A stretch of DNA of 64,000 bases, taken from the NCBI GenBank assembly GCA_021521415.1, contig JAIQDT010009144.1:1-64000 (forward strand). Direction: 5' to 3'. The notes below the pieces were generated by a model. That model did no database searches and had not been told where the DNA came from. It worked only from the letters and a program-made list of their open reading frames with translations. Shown piece after piece: positions 23,397 through 33,739 of the stretch (positions are counted from its first letter, which is position 1; every line of letters starts with the position of its first letter). The position numbers were made by a program, and so were the translations under genes. This DNA is from Bidens hawaiensis. Lineage: Eukaryota > Streptophyta > Magnoliopsida > Asterales > Asteraceae.

Positions 23397-24686
23397 ATGC
23401 CCATAATTATCACTCAAATCCAAAGCCACAACTCCAATGGATCTGCAACTTCGGCCGCACTGAACAATTATGATTTCCGCAACTTCCTGAGCACTAAACC
23501 CCCATCCTTTCTAGGTAAGGAAAACGCCACTAAATTGCTGCAATGGTTTGAAGAGATGGAAAATATTTTCATCCACTGTGAATGTTTGGACGCCAAACGT
23601 ACTAAGTTCGCCTCGAGCAAGTTCATGGGTCGAGCTGTCATCTGGTGGAATGCCCTGAGGAATGACCAAGAGTCTGACTTGGTCGTATCCATGCCTTGGG
23701 AGGAACTTAAGGAAGCAATGAAGAAAGAGTTTTGCTCGGAACATGAGCTGCAGAGACTTGAAGCCGAATTTTGGGAACTCAAGCAAGATAGTGGGGATAA
23801 CTCTACCTACTCGAACCGCTTCTGTGAGCTTAGCCGAATCGTACCCCACCTTGCAAACCCCGAGAACCGTGGCCTTCAGAAATATATTCACGGTTTAGCA
23901 AACCTTTTCCGTGATGCTGTGGTGATTCGTGACCCATTAACCATTGGTGAGGCGATGGACCTAGCTGCCTCTCTCACCGACAGTCATGTTAGGGATGGAA
24001 CCTTTTCTCGCAAGTATTCCAAGCCTAATCCCAACAAGACCGAAACCGACTCATCCGCTGATGCTAAAGCCGAACCCAAGCCTGCTTCCAACAATAATCA
24101 CCGCAACAACCACAACAATAGCAACAAGCGTAAATCCTATGTCGTTAACCAACCCAATAACCAACCTCCTAATAACCAAAACCAAAATACCCCGGAAAAG
24201 AAGGCCTATGTCGAACCTTATCCCCTATGTGTCAAGTGTAACCATCACCACTATGCTCAATCCTCTTGCCGGCTATGCACCAAATGCAATCGATTTGGCC
24301 ACCTTTCTAACACTTGTCGTGTCCCGCCTAATGCACAAGCCGCCTCACCAGCTCAACCCGGTGTCCCTTATACTCGTGCTTGCTACCAGTGTGGAAACCC
24401 AAATCACCTCCATAATACGTGCCCTCAACTTATCCATGCCCATCAAGCCCATACTATGACTGCACCCCACTACTTTACCCGTGCTCATCAAATTCAAACC
24501 CATCAATCTCATATCCCTCAAGCCCCTCCCATCAATCCAAGTCAACCTTACTTAACCCAACACTATCAAAACCCGCAACCACAAACTCAAGTGTACCAAA
24601 CATACTCTACTCAAGCCCCAACTATGAAATTTCAACCCATTCAAGCTATCCCAAGTCAATCTACCTCGACTGCTCCTACTCTATGA
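23397..24686 (+). CDS. Ty3/gypsy gag protein
   Basis: A 429-residue capsid/nucleocapsid protein. The retrotransposon-gag domain is at about residues 35-160 (F-L-G-K-E-N, W-W-N-A-L, F-C-S-E-H-E, Y-S-N-R-F). An Asn/Lys-rich linker follows, then two good CCHC zinc knuckles (C-T-K-C-N-R-F-G-H-L-S-N-T-C and C-Y-Q-C-G-N-P-N-H-L-H-N-T-C) at about residues 300-355, preceded by a related Cys/His motif. The tail is Gln/Pro/Thr-rich. It is the only intact long open frame of the host element. No protease or polymerase follows, so it may be a TR-GAG type non-autonomous element, using enzymes in trans. The ATG at 23397 is the first in frame. An N-terminal truncation is possible because the open frame extends 36 bases upstream without an ATG. 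Confidence 0.82.
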   Translation: MPIIITQIQSHNSNGSATSAALNNYDFRNFLSTKPPSFLGKENATKLLQWFEEMENIFIHCECLDAKRTKFASSKFMGRAVIWWNALRNDQESDLVVSMPWEELKEAMKKEFCSEHELQRLEAEFWELKQDSGDNSTYSNRFCELSRIVPHLANPENRGLQKYIHGLANLFRDAVVIRDPLTIGEAMDLAASLTDSHVRDGTFSRKYSKPNPNKTETDSSADAKAEPKPASNNNHRNNHNNSNKRKSYVVNQPNNQPPNNQNQNTPEKKAYVEPYPLCVKCNHHHYAQSSCRLCTKCNRFGHLSNTCRVPPNAQAASPAQPGVPYTRACYQCGNPNHLHNTCPQLIHAHQAHTMTAPHYFTRAHQIQTHQSHIPQAPPINPSQPYLTQHYQNPQPQTQVYQTYSTQAPTMKFQPIQAIPSQSTSTAPTL

Positions 24687-25515
24687 ATGCAACTCCTCAT
24701 GGTGCTCCAAGTCACATCAATTAAGCTACTCGGCAACCATGAAGATTTTTGCCATTCCCTTTATCTATCTTAAATTATTCTGTCTTTTTATTAATTACGT
24801 ATTGTAACGCCTCTTTATGGCCTTGAATTATTCACATTTGAACTATTTATATTTTATCATTTATCCCATAAATAAAGTTTCTTTTATTTAAATAGATTGT
24901 TTCTTTAAGTCTACTTTTTATCTTAGTTGTCAATCCTCATTCATCATAACTCATTTTACTAGCCTCAAAAAATAATAAATTATCTCTTCTCAACATTAAC
25001 TACTTATACTTTTATGATCTAAAAGATGTTTTAGAAATTTCCTTACTTTATTAAAAACCCACTACAACTTTTGGAATTGTTTTATACATTTGGCGATTTT
25101 CTAGTGTTATAATTAAAACTCATTAAAACCCTTATTTCTTAAAAAAAACATGTTTTGTAACCCACACAATGGACGAGTTATGTGGACCATCCGACGATCT
25201 AAGTAATTACGGGTCGACATGTAATTACCAAAGTCCTCGCATGGAAATCATAATCTGAATGATTGTGTGTTATAATATACAATCGTAACTAGTTGAGATA
25301 AAGAAGCAAATGTGAGGATGATAAGGACATGGTGGATACGCCGATGGTACGTCCTATATATAAGTGCCCTTATCGGATTTTCAGTTGGAGCATTGTTTCA
25401 ACTATTCAAAGTTCTGTATTATGATTTAATTCATATTAAAATTTTCCTTTTATTCTTTTCTAAAAATTTTAATGGCGTTGTTATGGTATCCTTTAATTTC
25501 GGGATGAAATTCCCT
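24687..25515 (+). other. Region between gag and polypurine tract, no pol
   Basis: 829 bases of AT-rich sequence where pol would normally be. I found no protease, RT, RNase H or integrase motif on either strand. Confidence 0.6.
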
Positions 25516-25529
25516 AAAGTAGGGAAGAC
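25516..25529 (+). other. Polypurine tract
   Basis: AAAGTAGGGAAGAC lies directly before the LTR start TGTAACAACTCGG. Position and composition fit plus-strand priming. Confidence 0.75.
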
Positions 25530-26452
25530 TGTAACAACTCGGACTTTTCGATATCTATATCTTTATTAAAACCCGACCAATTTCGATGTTCGGGAAATTC
25601 TACTGCATTTATCGAGAAAATTAACTATTTTTATATTATTATTATTTAATTAATTATATATTATATATTTTATAACTTTCCATAATTTTGAAAATTCAAC
25701 CCACACTAAACTTTTATCTCACTATGTATCCACTTTCAAACTTCAGGGTCTAAATTGTAACTTTGGCATACAACCCACTATGAGATCTGGATAATCCAAG
25801 AACCGAATCCTAACCCAAACCCGTTTCTTCACAAACCCAGTTATATTTGAGATCTCTTGGACCAAAATTCTTGCTAGGATTATGGAAATGGAATCAAATC
25901 GTTCTGTACCTACCTAATGCGACTTAACCGACAATCTAATTATGTTAAATCAATCAGAGATGATCCGTTCTTCCTATTTTATCAGCCGACTATAACACGA
26001 ATTCGTTATACATATAATCGTTCATATAAATTCAATTATATACGCAGACACAATCCCTGGACCCTGTCCATCATTTACCCTCGATTTAATTTAATCCTCA
26101 TCGCAGTTTAGTAGTTCGTTCACCACCCCTCTCAGCCGGCCACTGTTCCGTTCAAATTACACCCTATACGACGTGATACGAGGTAAATAATATGTGAATC
26201 ATGATCGCCACTATTAGATTAATAATAACCCTAACATGAATCCATTTAACACCAGCGGATTTAACCAATTTGGATTTTAGGGTTCATAACCAAATTGGGG
26301 TTATTCTCATGTTACTATATCTATTATTGTTTATGTTGTTTAAACGTGTCAGCCACTGGCTCAGATAGCCAGTGCGTCTATGGTTAAACCTCTGGTAACG
26401 GATGGTCACGGGTTCGAACCCCGGCTGTCCCTTTTTGTCATAATTTTGGTAA
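25530..26452 (+). mobile_element. 3' LTR of gag-only gypsy element, truncated
   Basis: It starts TGTAACAACTCGG after the polypurine tract and aligns with 1-792. It breaks off at about 26452, where the sequence switches to Athila-type internal DNA, so the 3' half of the LTR is missing. Confidence 0.75.
26352..26436 (+). other. tRNA-like Pol III module, second copy
   Basis: Box A is decayed here (TGGCTCAGATAG, 26357-26368), while box B (GGGTTCGAACC, 26410-26420) and the T5 run (26432-26436) remain. The arm around TTCGAAC pairs by GGG/CCC here and by GAG/CTT (one G-T) in the other copy. Confidence 0.45.
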
Positions 26453-28493
26453 TAGAGAAAGTGGTGGTGGTAAGCGGAAGTTTGAGTAGGTTCGATGAGT
26501 TAGAAAGAAGAAAACGAGGATTGATGAGTGGTCGGATCATGATGTAATATTTTGGAGGGCACTAGAGTTTACCGAGGTGGAGGAAGCTCCACTCGGACAA
26601 CCAAGTGATTCACATAGCAGAATTATCTTGAGTGGAACCTCAAGTGTAGAGTTTGTAATTTTTTATCTCATTTTATTTCATTTTTATTTTTTAAGTCTTA
26701 TCCAGTCACTAACTTAGTTTTTGTAGTTTTTATTTGTTTTTGTGTTTTTAAGTTTTGTAGGATTGATGGAGATTAAGAGAAAGGACGAGTTTTTCGTGAA
26801 AAAGACAAGTGTGGGGATGGAGCAGCAGCGGAACAGTATACGATTTATATGTTTGTTGTTATTTAATCTTGTCTGTTGGTTGGGATGGTTGTTTTGATAT
26901 GAACTTAATTGCATAATATCTATCAATTTAATAAGATTTATTTTAGATATGTTTGTTATATATTTGCCGCATCCATTCGTGCGTGTGAGAAGGAGGTACT
27001 ATTTGTTGAACATCAAATTTCATGTGCATATTACCAGCTAAGTCTTTTCTATTATCTAGCTTATTTACTTTTTATTTTGTTTTTATTCTTATATTTAGGT
27101 TTTTAGATTTCTGTAGGCCGGCTTTATTTTTATTTTTTTTAAATCGTCTTTATCCTTGCATTGAGGACAATGCAACATTTAAGTGTGGAGATAGGATATT
27201 TGAGTCGTAGTTAATTTTATTTAAAAAAAGAAGTTTAAAATATTTAAAAAAAAGGATTTGAAAAATGTAACTTAAAAATAGCTTTTTGCATTATAATGGA
27301 AGATGATGATAATTATCAAAAATTGGTTTGTCAAACTATTAATAATATTAGATAATATAAAAGAAAACACACCTAACGTGGGATGCGTTAGTAGGCTCAT
27401 CTTTGAGAATGAAAGGGTAGTATAATAAATGGGTAACAAGTATATATGATTTTTAGTGGCTAAAGAGTTTAATCTGTGGAAAAGGTGATAAAAGATCGGG
27501 CCATATTCAAGCCTGAATTTTTGGTCCGAATATGAAAATATTATGAATTTTAAATTTAAATATGTTATCATATGATGCTTCGGTAGGTTTAACATTAGAG
27601 TTAGCCAAGTAGCCGGTGATATGAACTAAATCTTTCACGTTTAGCTTTAGTGTTTAACATTTCATTGGCGTATGGTTTTATCACCTTAAATCTTGTATCG
27701 CGGGATGCCTCGTGTCCGGAGACTATGGGTCTGTATGCGGTTTATCATATGTGTACTCACATTTGCTAAGTGGATTTGTGAATATTTAAAAGCTAAAAAA
27801 GAGCAAACCGGCAGTTTTTTCTGCCAACCATAAGTCAGTAAACTTGATCATCTCGTACTTAAAAGTACAAATACACTGCTGACATGATCATCCACGTTGT
27901 TAGCCATATGGGGTCCCCTTTCTCGCGTCTCATTACCATTAAGAAAAGGACCCCAAGGGGCACGTCATATGTAAACCCTATAGATTAATTCATGTATGCT
28001 CACCTACGGTAATGGTTCTAAGCTATTGCTTGACAACGAAAGTATGTCATGTTGTGGCGAATAATTGCTAAGTAATTGAATAATTAGACCTTAATCATAC
28101 CTAATGGCTGCTTTGGTAAACTTTGATGCTTAAATTTAGGTGGATAAACAATACCCTTGGTTGTCTTAACTATTCATGAAAAAAGAGCAACAAAATTTTA
28201 AATCTTGAGTTTTAAGTCAAGTTGGAGTGGTCTGGTCCAGTAAAAACTGAAAATAAATAAGTCTTAACTTTGGGAACCACTAGATTATATAAAATATTTA
28301 AATTGTTGGATCTTACTTGTTCTGGTAAAACTCAAGGCATGGGTTTAAGTGGAGAAAAATATCGGTGATCGCAGTTTTTACATTCATCTGAACTTTAATA
28401 TAACTTTTATGTTTTTAAGACCATATTTTCCTATTTTGATTCCATTGCATAAGTCTTTTTCAGGCACGAACAAGGAGTAAGTGTGGGGATATT
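26453..28493 (+). mobile_element. Athila-type 3' internal region
   Basis: It begins inside a coding-like stretch (26485-26680, frame reading D-E-W-S-D-H-D-V-I-F-W-R-A-L-E-F) that I cannot name. It continues as long non-coding DNA and ends in a purine-rich tract AAGGAGTAAGTGTGGGGA (28472-28489) directly before an LTR at 28494. 26700-28270 has an inverted, diverged counterpart at 32665-34930. The Athila assignment rests on the LTR type and the primer site at 36498. Confidence 0.6.
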
Positions 28494-28752
28494 TGATATA
28501 AAGTTATATATATGTGTGTGTGTGTGTGTGTGTTTTCCGATGAGACGATGATGATTTGATGATTTATGGTTCATTTTCACTTAGAATTGAAATATCACTA
28601 ACTAAATGAAGTTTTGTAGGTCTTGGGTGCGATAAATAGTCGAAAAGGAGCCTAAACGAGTTAAAATGAAGAATCAGGTCGAATCAAGGTTGAACCAGAA
28701 TGAACCATTAGAAGAATCATCGAACCAACAAAGAACCAGAGAAGGGGGAGCT

Positions 28753-28860
28753 GGTCGCGTCACGCGACAAGGAAGAGCCTCACGGTCGCGGAACGCGAAG
28801 ATGAATATTTGTGTGGTCGCGCTACGCGGTCTTAAAAGGCATCATGGTCGCGTGGCGCGA
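28753..28860. promoter_or_regulatory. Four 31-bp-phased GGTCGCG-N3-CGCGA palindromes
   Basis: Copies at 28753-28767, 28784-28798, 28815-28829 and 28846-28860 start exactly 31 bp apart. The arms TCGCG and CGCGA are kept (the third copy ends in G), while the central three bases and the 16-bp spacers differ completely. The array ends 54 bp before a TATA box, so a protein-binding enhancer is a reasonable inference. Confidence 0.7.
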
Positions 28861-28914
28861 GCATCCTTTTTCTAGAAGATTCTGACGTGTAGATGGGTTT
28901 TGAGCCTTACTCAC

Positions 28915-28922
28915 TATATAAA
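28915..28922 (+). promoter_or_regulatory. TATA box of Athila-type LTR
   Basis: TATATAAA in the LTR, downstream of the palindrome array. Confidence 0.55.
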
Positions 28923-29230
28923 CATCATTGAACTTGACCCTAGAAAATAATACGTACCATAAGTTGTTTTGGTTGAAAATTCAAGTCAGGATTGCAAGTG
29001 GAGGCAAGGAATCACTGTTTGAACAGCTACAAGTGCAAGATTGAAGAATTCCTGAGTGTTATCATCCAAACTTCTTTATTATGAATCATCATGAATTCCT
29101 GTTTTGCTTTTATTCGTGTTTTGTTTGATTTTTTGAAGCTAGGCACAACATTATAGACTGCCTACGTTATCGATGAACCTTTGTTTGTGTTTGATTTTAT
29201 CTAGATTTACTTTGTTACTAGAGGTGCACA

Positions 29231-29445
29231 AACCGGTTTTTTTTTTAAAAACCGGTTCGGTTATTAACCGGACCGGTTTTTTTGGCCCGGAAAAAAAACC
29301 GGTTCGGTTAATAACCGGACCGGTTAATAACCGGTTTTTTTCTGTCAAAACCCTAACCGGTCTAACCGGTTAGGACCGGTTTAGAAACCGGTTAGAACCG
29401 GTTAATAAACCGGTTTTTTATTAACCGGTTTTTTTTATTAACCGG
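29231..29445. repeat. Left CCGG subterminal array of the hAT element
   Basis: About 17 CCGG cores, mostly AACCGGTT, in 215 bp, arranged in both directions. Two more copies follow as a 20-bp tandem (AAACCGGTAACTACAAGGC) at 29541-29578. Such motifs serve as transposase binding sites in other hAT elements. Confidence 0.85.
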
Positions 29446-30058
29446 TTTTTTTTTTTTTTTTATTTCGCGGTTTCAAATACGAATATTTGTTTTTTATATT
29501 TTGTACTTAATGAAGACCATTATTTTTTCACAGTATAAACAAACCGGTAACTACAAGGCAAACCGGTAACTACAAGGCAAAACGGACTGACCGAAGCCAT
29601 TCTTTGCTTTTGTTGTTAGGGTTCTTTGCTTGGAAGATGAGTATGAGTGTGTGTTGGTGAATGTGTTTTCAACAAACCAAAGATTAAAAACACATAACTT
29701 TCATTTATAGTTTTTACATTAAAAATACAAACATTAAATCGTTATCGCATATTCGTAACTCAAAAATACAAACATTAAATCATTAACACTGAAGAAATCT
29801 CTGCCAAGAACTGTTGTTCATGATTTAACTCAAAAATACAAACATTAAATCGTGAACTAGCAGATGCTCCTGTTGTTCCCAATCGCAGTTTGTTCATGAT
29901 TTGCCTCCATGTTTGCTGTTTCTTTAACTAAATTAGAAAAATCCAAATCAACAAGTAAATAAGAGCACATATTAGGAAAAAGAATGCTTAGACACGATTA
30001 CATGAACAACTTGCTGTTTCTTACTCATGATTTACCTCCATGTTTGCTGTTTCTTTAA

Positions 30059-31135
30059 CTAATTTTCTTCGCTACCCGATCCCGAGCTATTTCTTAGGTA
30101 ATCGTCGTACGCGGCTTCTTCATCGGTCATTGGTTGAGTGTGTCCTTCATTGACCTCGTCTTCATACAAGCCCGCTTCATACTCCATTTCCCCCTCGAGT
30201 GAGCGTTGATGTTGTGCCCTATCTAAAGAGTCCAAGTAATCCTTGTAGCAAATCGACATCTCTATAGCTGGTGCAGTGAGTCGAGTCCTCCTAATCGATA
30301 TAACCCTGCCAGAAACAGAAAAAGCAGACTCTGAAGCTACCGTGGAAGCTTGGACCGTTAGTAAATCTTTGGCCATGGCGGCGAGGATCAGAAACTCATC
30401 CTCCTTACCTCTCCACCAAACCAGCAAATCAAGACTTCTAAATTCATCCGGAGTCATGTGTTTCACAAAGTTGGTACCACCATACCTTCCAAGTTCACTG
30501 CTTGGGGTGTTTACCCTTTGACGTTTACCGGCGTCTTCCCAAATCATGTAGTACATCCCCATTTCAAGTTCGGTTTGGGATTGGGATTGGGCAACAGCTC
30601 TTAACGAGTCATGAATTTGGGAAGACGACCCGTATTTTGTAAGGTAGACATCATACATGTTTGACAAGGTGGTGTTGAAAGCATTCTTTAAAGTTTGGCT
30701 ATAATAGGGGTTTTGATCGTCGTTTAACCCAAGCTCATCACAAATTTTTTCTATTAAAGCTTCAACACCACCAACATTGATGCAAGGGTTTAACGCAGCA
30801 GCACATGTCAAAACAGCGGGTAGTTGTTGAAAATATTTTCTAAATTTTTCTTTCATTTTTACACCCATATCAAAATAAGGTGCACCCCTACAATCAAGTT
30901 CACTCAACTTTGTGCACATGACAGCAATTTTTGGTAAAGCAATGGGGCTTGTTGGATAGTAAACCCCGGATAAACAGTGCTTGCATCGAGCTTTTTGGCG
31001 ACCGTTAGACAGTTCGCATAGGTCGAAATGTTGCCACACATCTTGGTTTCGTTTCGTGGGGATGATCCGAACGACCGTTATGTCTGTGTTCGAGGCACCC
31101 ATGTTGACGGATGAAGCAGCACTTTGGGAGGCCAT
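30059..31135 (-). CDS. Internally deleted hAT transposase
   Basis: From the ATG at 31135 the product is 358 residues; full-length relatives are usually about 600-700. Residues 31-54 form the front of a BED zinc finger (D-V-W-Q-H-F, C-K-H-C) but its histidine half is missing. The frame then jumps to the middle/late part of a hAT transposase (K-M-K-E-K-F-R-K-Y-F at about 94-102). The dimerization domain, hATC, is at 234-300 (L-V-W-W-R, S-E-S-A-F-S). The tail is acidic. The catalytic RNase H-like core is largely absent, so it cannot catalyse transposition. It could still dimerise and perhaps bind DNA. The open frame extends upstream to 31321, but that part is repetitive leader and MASQ is the likelier start. 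Confidence 0.8.
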   Translation of the reverse strand: MASQSAASSVNMGASNTDITVVRIIPTKRNQDVWQHFDLCELSNGRQKARCKHCLSGVYYPTSPIALPKIAVMCTKLSELDCRGAPYFDMGVKMKEKFRKYFQQLPAVLTCAAALNPCINVGGVEALIEKICDELGLNDDQNPYYSQTLKNAFNTTLSNMYDVYLTKYGSSSQIHDSLRAVAQSQSQTELEMGMYYMIWEDAGKRQRVNTPSSELGRYGGTNFVKHMTPDEFRSLDLLVWWRGKEDEFLILAAMAKDLLTVQASTVASESAFSVSGRVISIRRTRLTAPAIEMSICYKDYLDSLDRAQHQRSLEGEMEYEAGLYEDEVNEGHTQPMTDEEAAYDDYLRNSSGSGSEEN

Positions 31136-31426
31136 GATAATAAGAGCGTATAATCGAGTATGAAATAAACGAGTACGAGTATGAAATAAACGACTACGAA
31201 ATAAAAGCGTATGGAGTGGTAATGTGGTATAATTGAGTGTGAGATAACAAAATAATCGCGTATGAAATAAACGTTTAGAGCTAGTAGAGTTGTATAATCG
31301 AGTGTGAGCTAACCTACCCAACCTAAACTATATATAGTTGTTTGTGGGGTAAAATGTTAAAAAAAACGGCTAGAAATCAAGAAAAAAAGGGCAAAAAAGG
31401 ACCCAAACGGTCATATGGCCGTTTTA

Positions 31427-31688
31427 TAACCGGTTTTTAGGTTAACCGGTTTTTGACCGTTAACCGGTTAACCGGTTTTTAGGTTAACCGGTTTTTTAAT
31501 AACCGGTTTTTAAATTTAACCGGTTTTTTTTACTAACCGGTTCAATAACCGGTTTTTGTCCACGAATGAGTAACCGAAGTACTAACCGGCGGTTCAATAA
31601 CCGGTCTAACCGGTTTTTTAATAACCGGTTTTTCTATTAACCGGTTTTCGGTTAAACCGACCAAACCGGTTCTATAACCGGTTTTTTT
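31427..31688. repeat. Right CCGG subterminal array of the hAT element
   Basis: About 16 CCGG cores, mostly within TAACCGGTTTTT, in 260 bp. Composition mirrors the left array. Confidence 0.85.
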
Positions 31689-33676
31689 GAACACCTCTAT
31701 TTGTTACGGTGTTATAAATCAGTAAACAGTTTGATTTTATTTAATTGATGCATATGCGTGCTTGGTTTTGATTAATGAGTTTTATTATTCCACAATATCC
31801 TTGGTGATTGTTTCATAGAATAGGATTTTGTTAGGTCATCTACTGTGTATTTCTGACTAGTTTATGATTGAATTCAAATAAGATCATAGGAACAATATTA
31901 TTAATTAAACAAATAAAAGTGTGCTGCTAACCTAAAGTGTTGTAAAGTGATAGGTTATTGTTAGATCTTTGTTGACTAAGATTGCTAGATTTAGTTCTTC
32001 GTAAGGAGCCCGTCTAAGTTTGATTGGTTAACAGTGTTTATCGAGTCAATTGATTTTATTATACTACCTTTGATTTCCACGCTGTAAGGTAGGATTTCAT
32101 TATAAAGGTACTCGTTCATAATTATTTAAATAACCGTAAGGGAGTTTGATATATAAAACTGGTGTGTCTTAAAACTCATTAGAAACCTGTAGGTGTCTTC
32201 TTGAAAAGGGTCAGGGGTCCTGTTCAGGTTTTCTTTTAAGCATCTATTTTATGATCCTAGTTCCATAACAAGTATTTTCCAATTAATTGATAACTGCAAC
32301 TTAGGGGATTCTAGCCTAGGTGGTTTTCATCATCATCTGAGTCAGTTGAATTAAAGTGTTTTTCATTTTATTTACTCATTTTTCTAAATTAGATTATTTT
32401 ATTAGTTTAATATTAGTAATTTAAAACCCCCTTTAATAATTATAAAAATAAATAGTTGTGTCGGTTTGTCGAGTCTAATTAGTTAACTTGCGTAATTTAA
32501 AGAGTTTTGTGGGTTTGATATCCGGACTTACTTAGCTTTACTAGAGTTGATCGGTTCACTTGTCGGTTTGTATCTTAATCGAGTTTTAGAGAGTCTAGAG
32601 TATTAATTAATGTCCAGATTAGGGTTATTTGGTTAATAATTGTTAAACTACTTTTAGCACATCAAGTTTTCACAGTTAAGACCCGTTTATTTTCAGTTTT
32701 ACCAGACTAGAGCACCCCAACTTGACTTAAACCTCAAAATTAGCATATTTAAATTTTTGTTGCTCTTTTTGCATGAATAGTTAAGACGATCAATGGTATT
32801 GTTTATTCACATAAATTGAAGCATCAAATTTTACCAAAGCAGCGATTAGATACGATTAAGATATAATTATTCAATTAATTAGCAAGTGTTCCCCACAACA
32901 TGACATCGCCCCGTTATCAAGCAATACCTAAGAGCCATTACCATAGTTTAGCATGCACGAATTCATCTGTAGGGTTTACATATGACGTGTCCCTTGTGGT
33001 TCCTTTCTTAATGGTAATGAGACTCCCGCAAGGGGACCCCATATGGCTAACAACGTGGATGATCAAGTTAGTAGTGTATTTGTACGTTTAAGTTTGAGAT
33101 GATCAGTTTAATAATTTATGTTTGCTCTTTTTAGCTTTTTAATATTCACAAATCCACTTAAGGGATGTGAATACCCGGATGATAAATCACATACAGACCC
33201 ATAATCTCCGGACCCGAGGCATCCCATCAATACAAGATTTAAGGTTAAAAAACCATACGCCAATGAAGTGTTAAACACTAAAGCTAAACATGTAAGATTT
33301 AGTTACATCACCGGTTACTTGCAAACTCTAACGTTAAACCTTACCAAGCATCTTAGGATAATGTATCCAAATTTTAAAATTCATATTATTTTTATATTCA
33401 GACCAAAAATTGAGGCTTGCGTATGGCCGACCTTTGATAACCCATTTTCCACAAACTAAACTTTGTAGCCACCAAAATCCTATCTATTCGTTACCCATCT
33501 ATCAAACTGCCTTTTCATTCTCAAGGCTCAGCATGCCGACACATCTCAAGTTAAGTGCATTTTCTTTTATATTATCTCATATTATTTGTAATTTGAAAAA
33601 TCAATTTCCGATAAATATTATCATCTTCCATTTAAATGCAAACATTTTATATTCAAGGGAAATTTTCCAAAACTTT

Positions 33677-33680
<4 letters not shown>

Positions 33681-33736
<56 letters not shown>
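33681..33736. repeat. AT microsatellite
   Basis: Alternating A and T for 56 bases, forming the left border of a MITE. Confidence 0.95.

Positions 33737-33737
<1 letters not shown>

Positions 33738-33739
<2 letters not shown>

Larger units (their letters stand above)
29219..31699 (-). mobile_element. hAT-superfamily transposon
   Basis: The element is flanked by the perfect 8-bp duplication TTTGTTAC (29211-29218 and 31700-31707). Termini are TAGAGGTGCAC and, on the right, the inverted AGAGGTGTTC. Both subterminal regions are packed with AACCGGTT motifs, and the interior holds a transposase-derived open frame on the minus strand. It lies inside the Athila-type 3' LTR and so is younger than it. 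Confidence 0.92.
28494..32664 (+). mobile_element. Athila-type 3' LTR interrupted by a hAT element
   Basis: It starts TGATATAAAG right after the polypurine tract and ends TAGCACATCA. Without the hAT and one TSD copy it is about 1.68 kb. It contains a TG microsatellite (28513-28532), four phased GC-rich palindromes and a TATA box. No TSD is visible at its right end, because the neighbour there is a truncated inverted copy. Confidence 0.72.

Noticed and set aside
23468..23891. Minus-strand open frames over the gypsy gag
   Set aside because: Complement of a clear gag coding sequence with zinc knuckles on the plus strand.
28753..28860. CRISPR-like array (regular repeats with unique spacers)
   Set aside because: Repeats are 15-bp palindromes with 16-bp spacers inside a plant LTR next to a TATA box; unit sizes and genome context exclude CRISPR.
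31136..31321. N-terminal extension of the hAT transposase
   Set aside because: Made of leader direct repeats (ACGAGTATGAAATAAACG-like) and unlike any BED-type N-terminus; the ATG at 31135 fits better.
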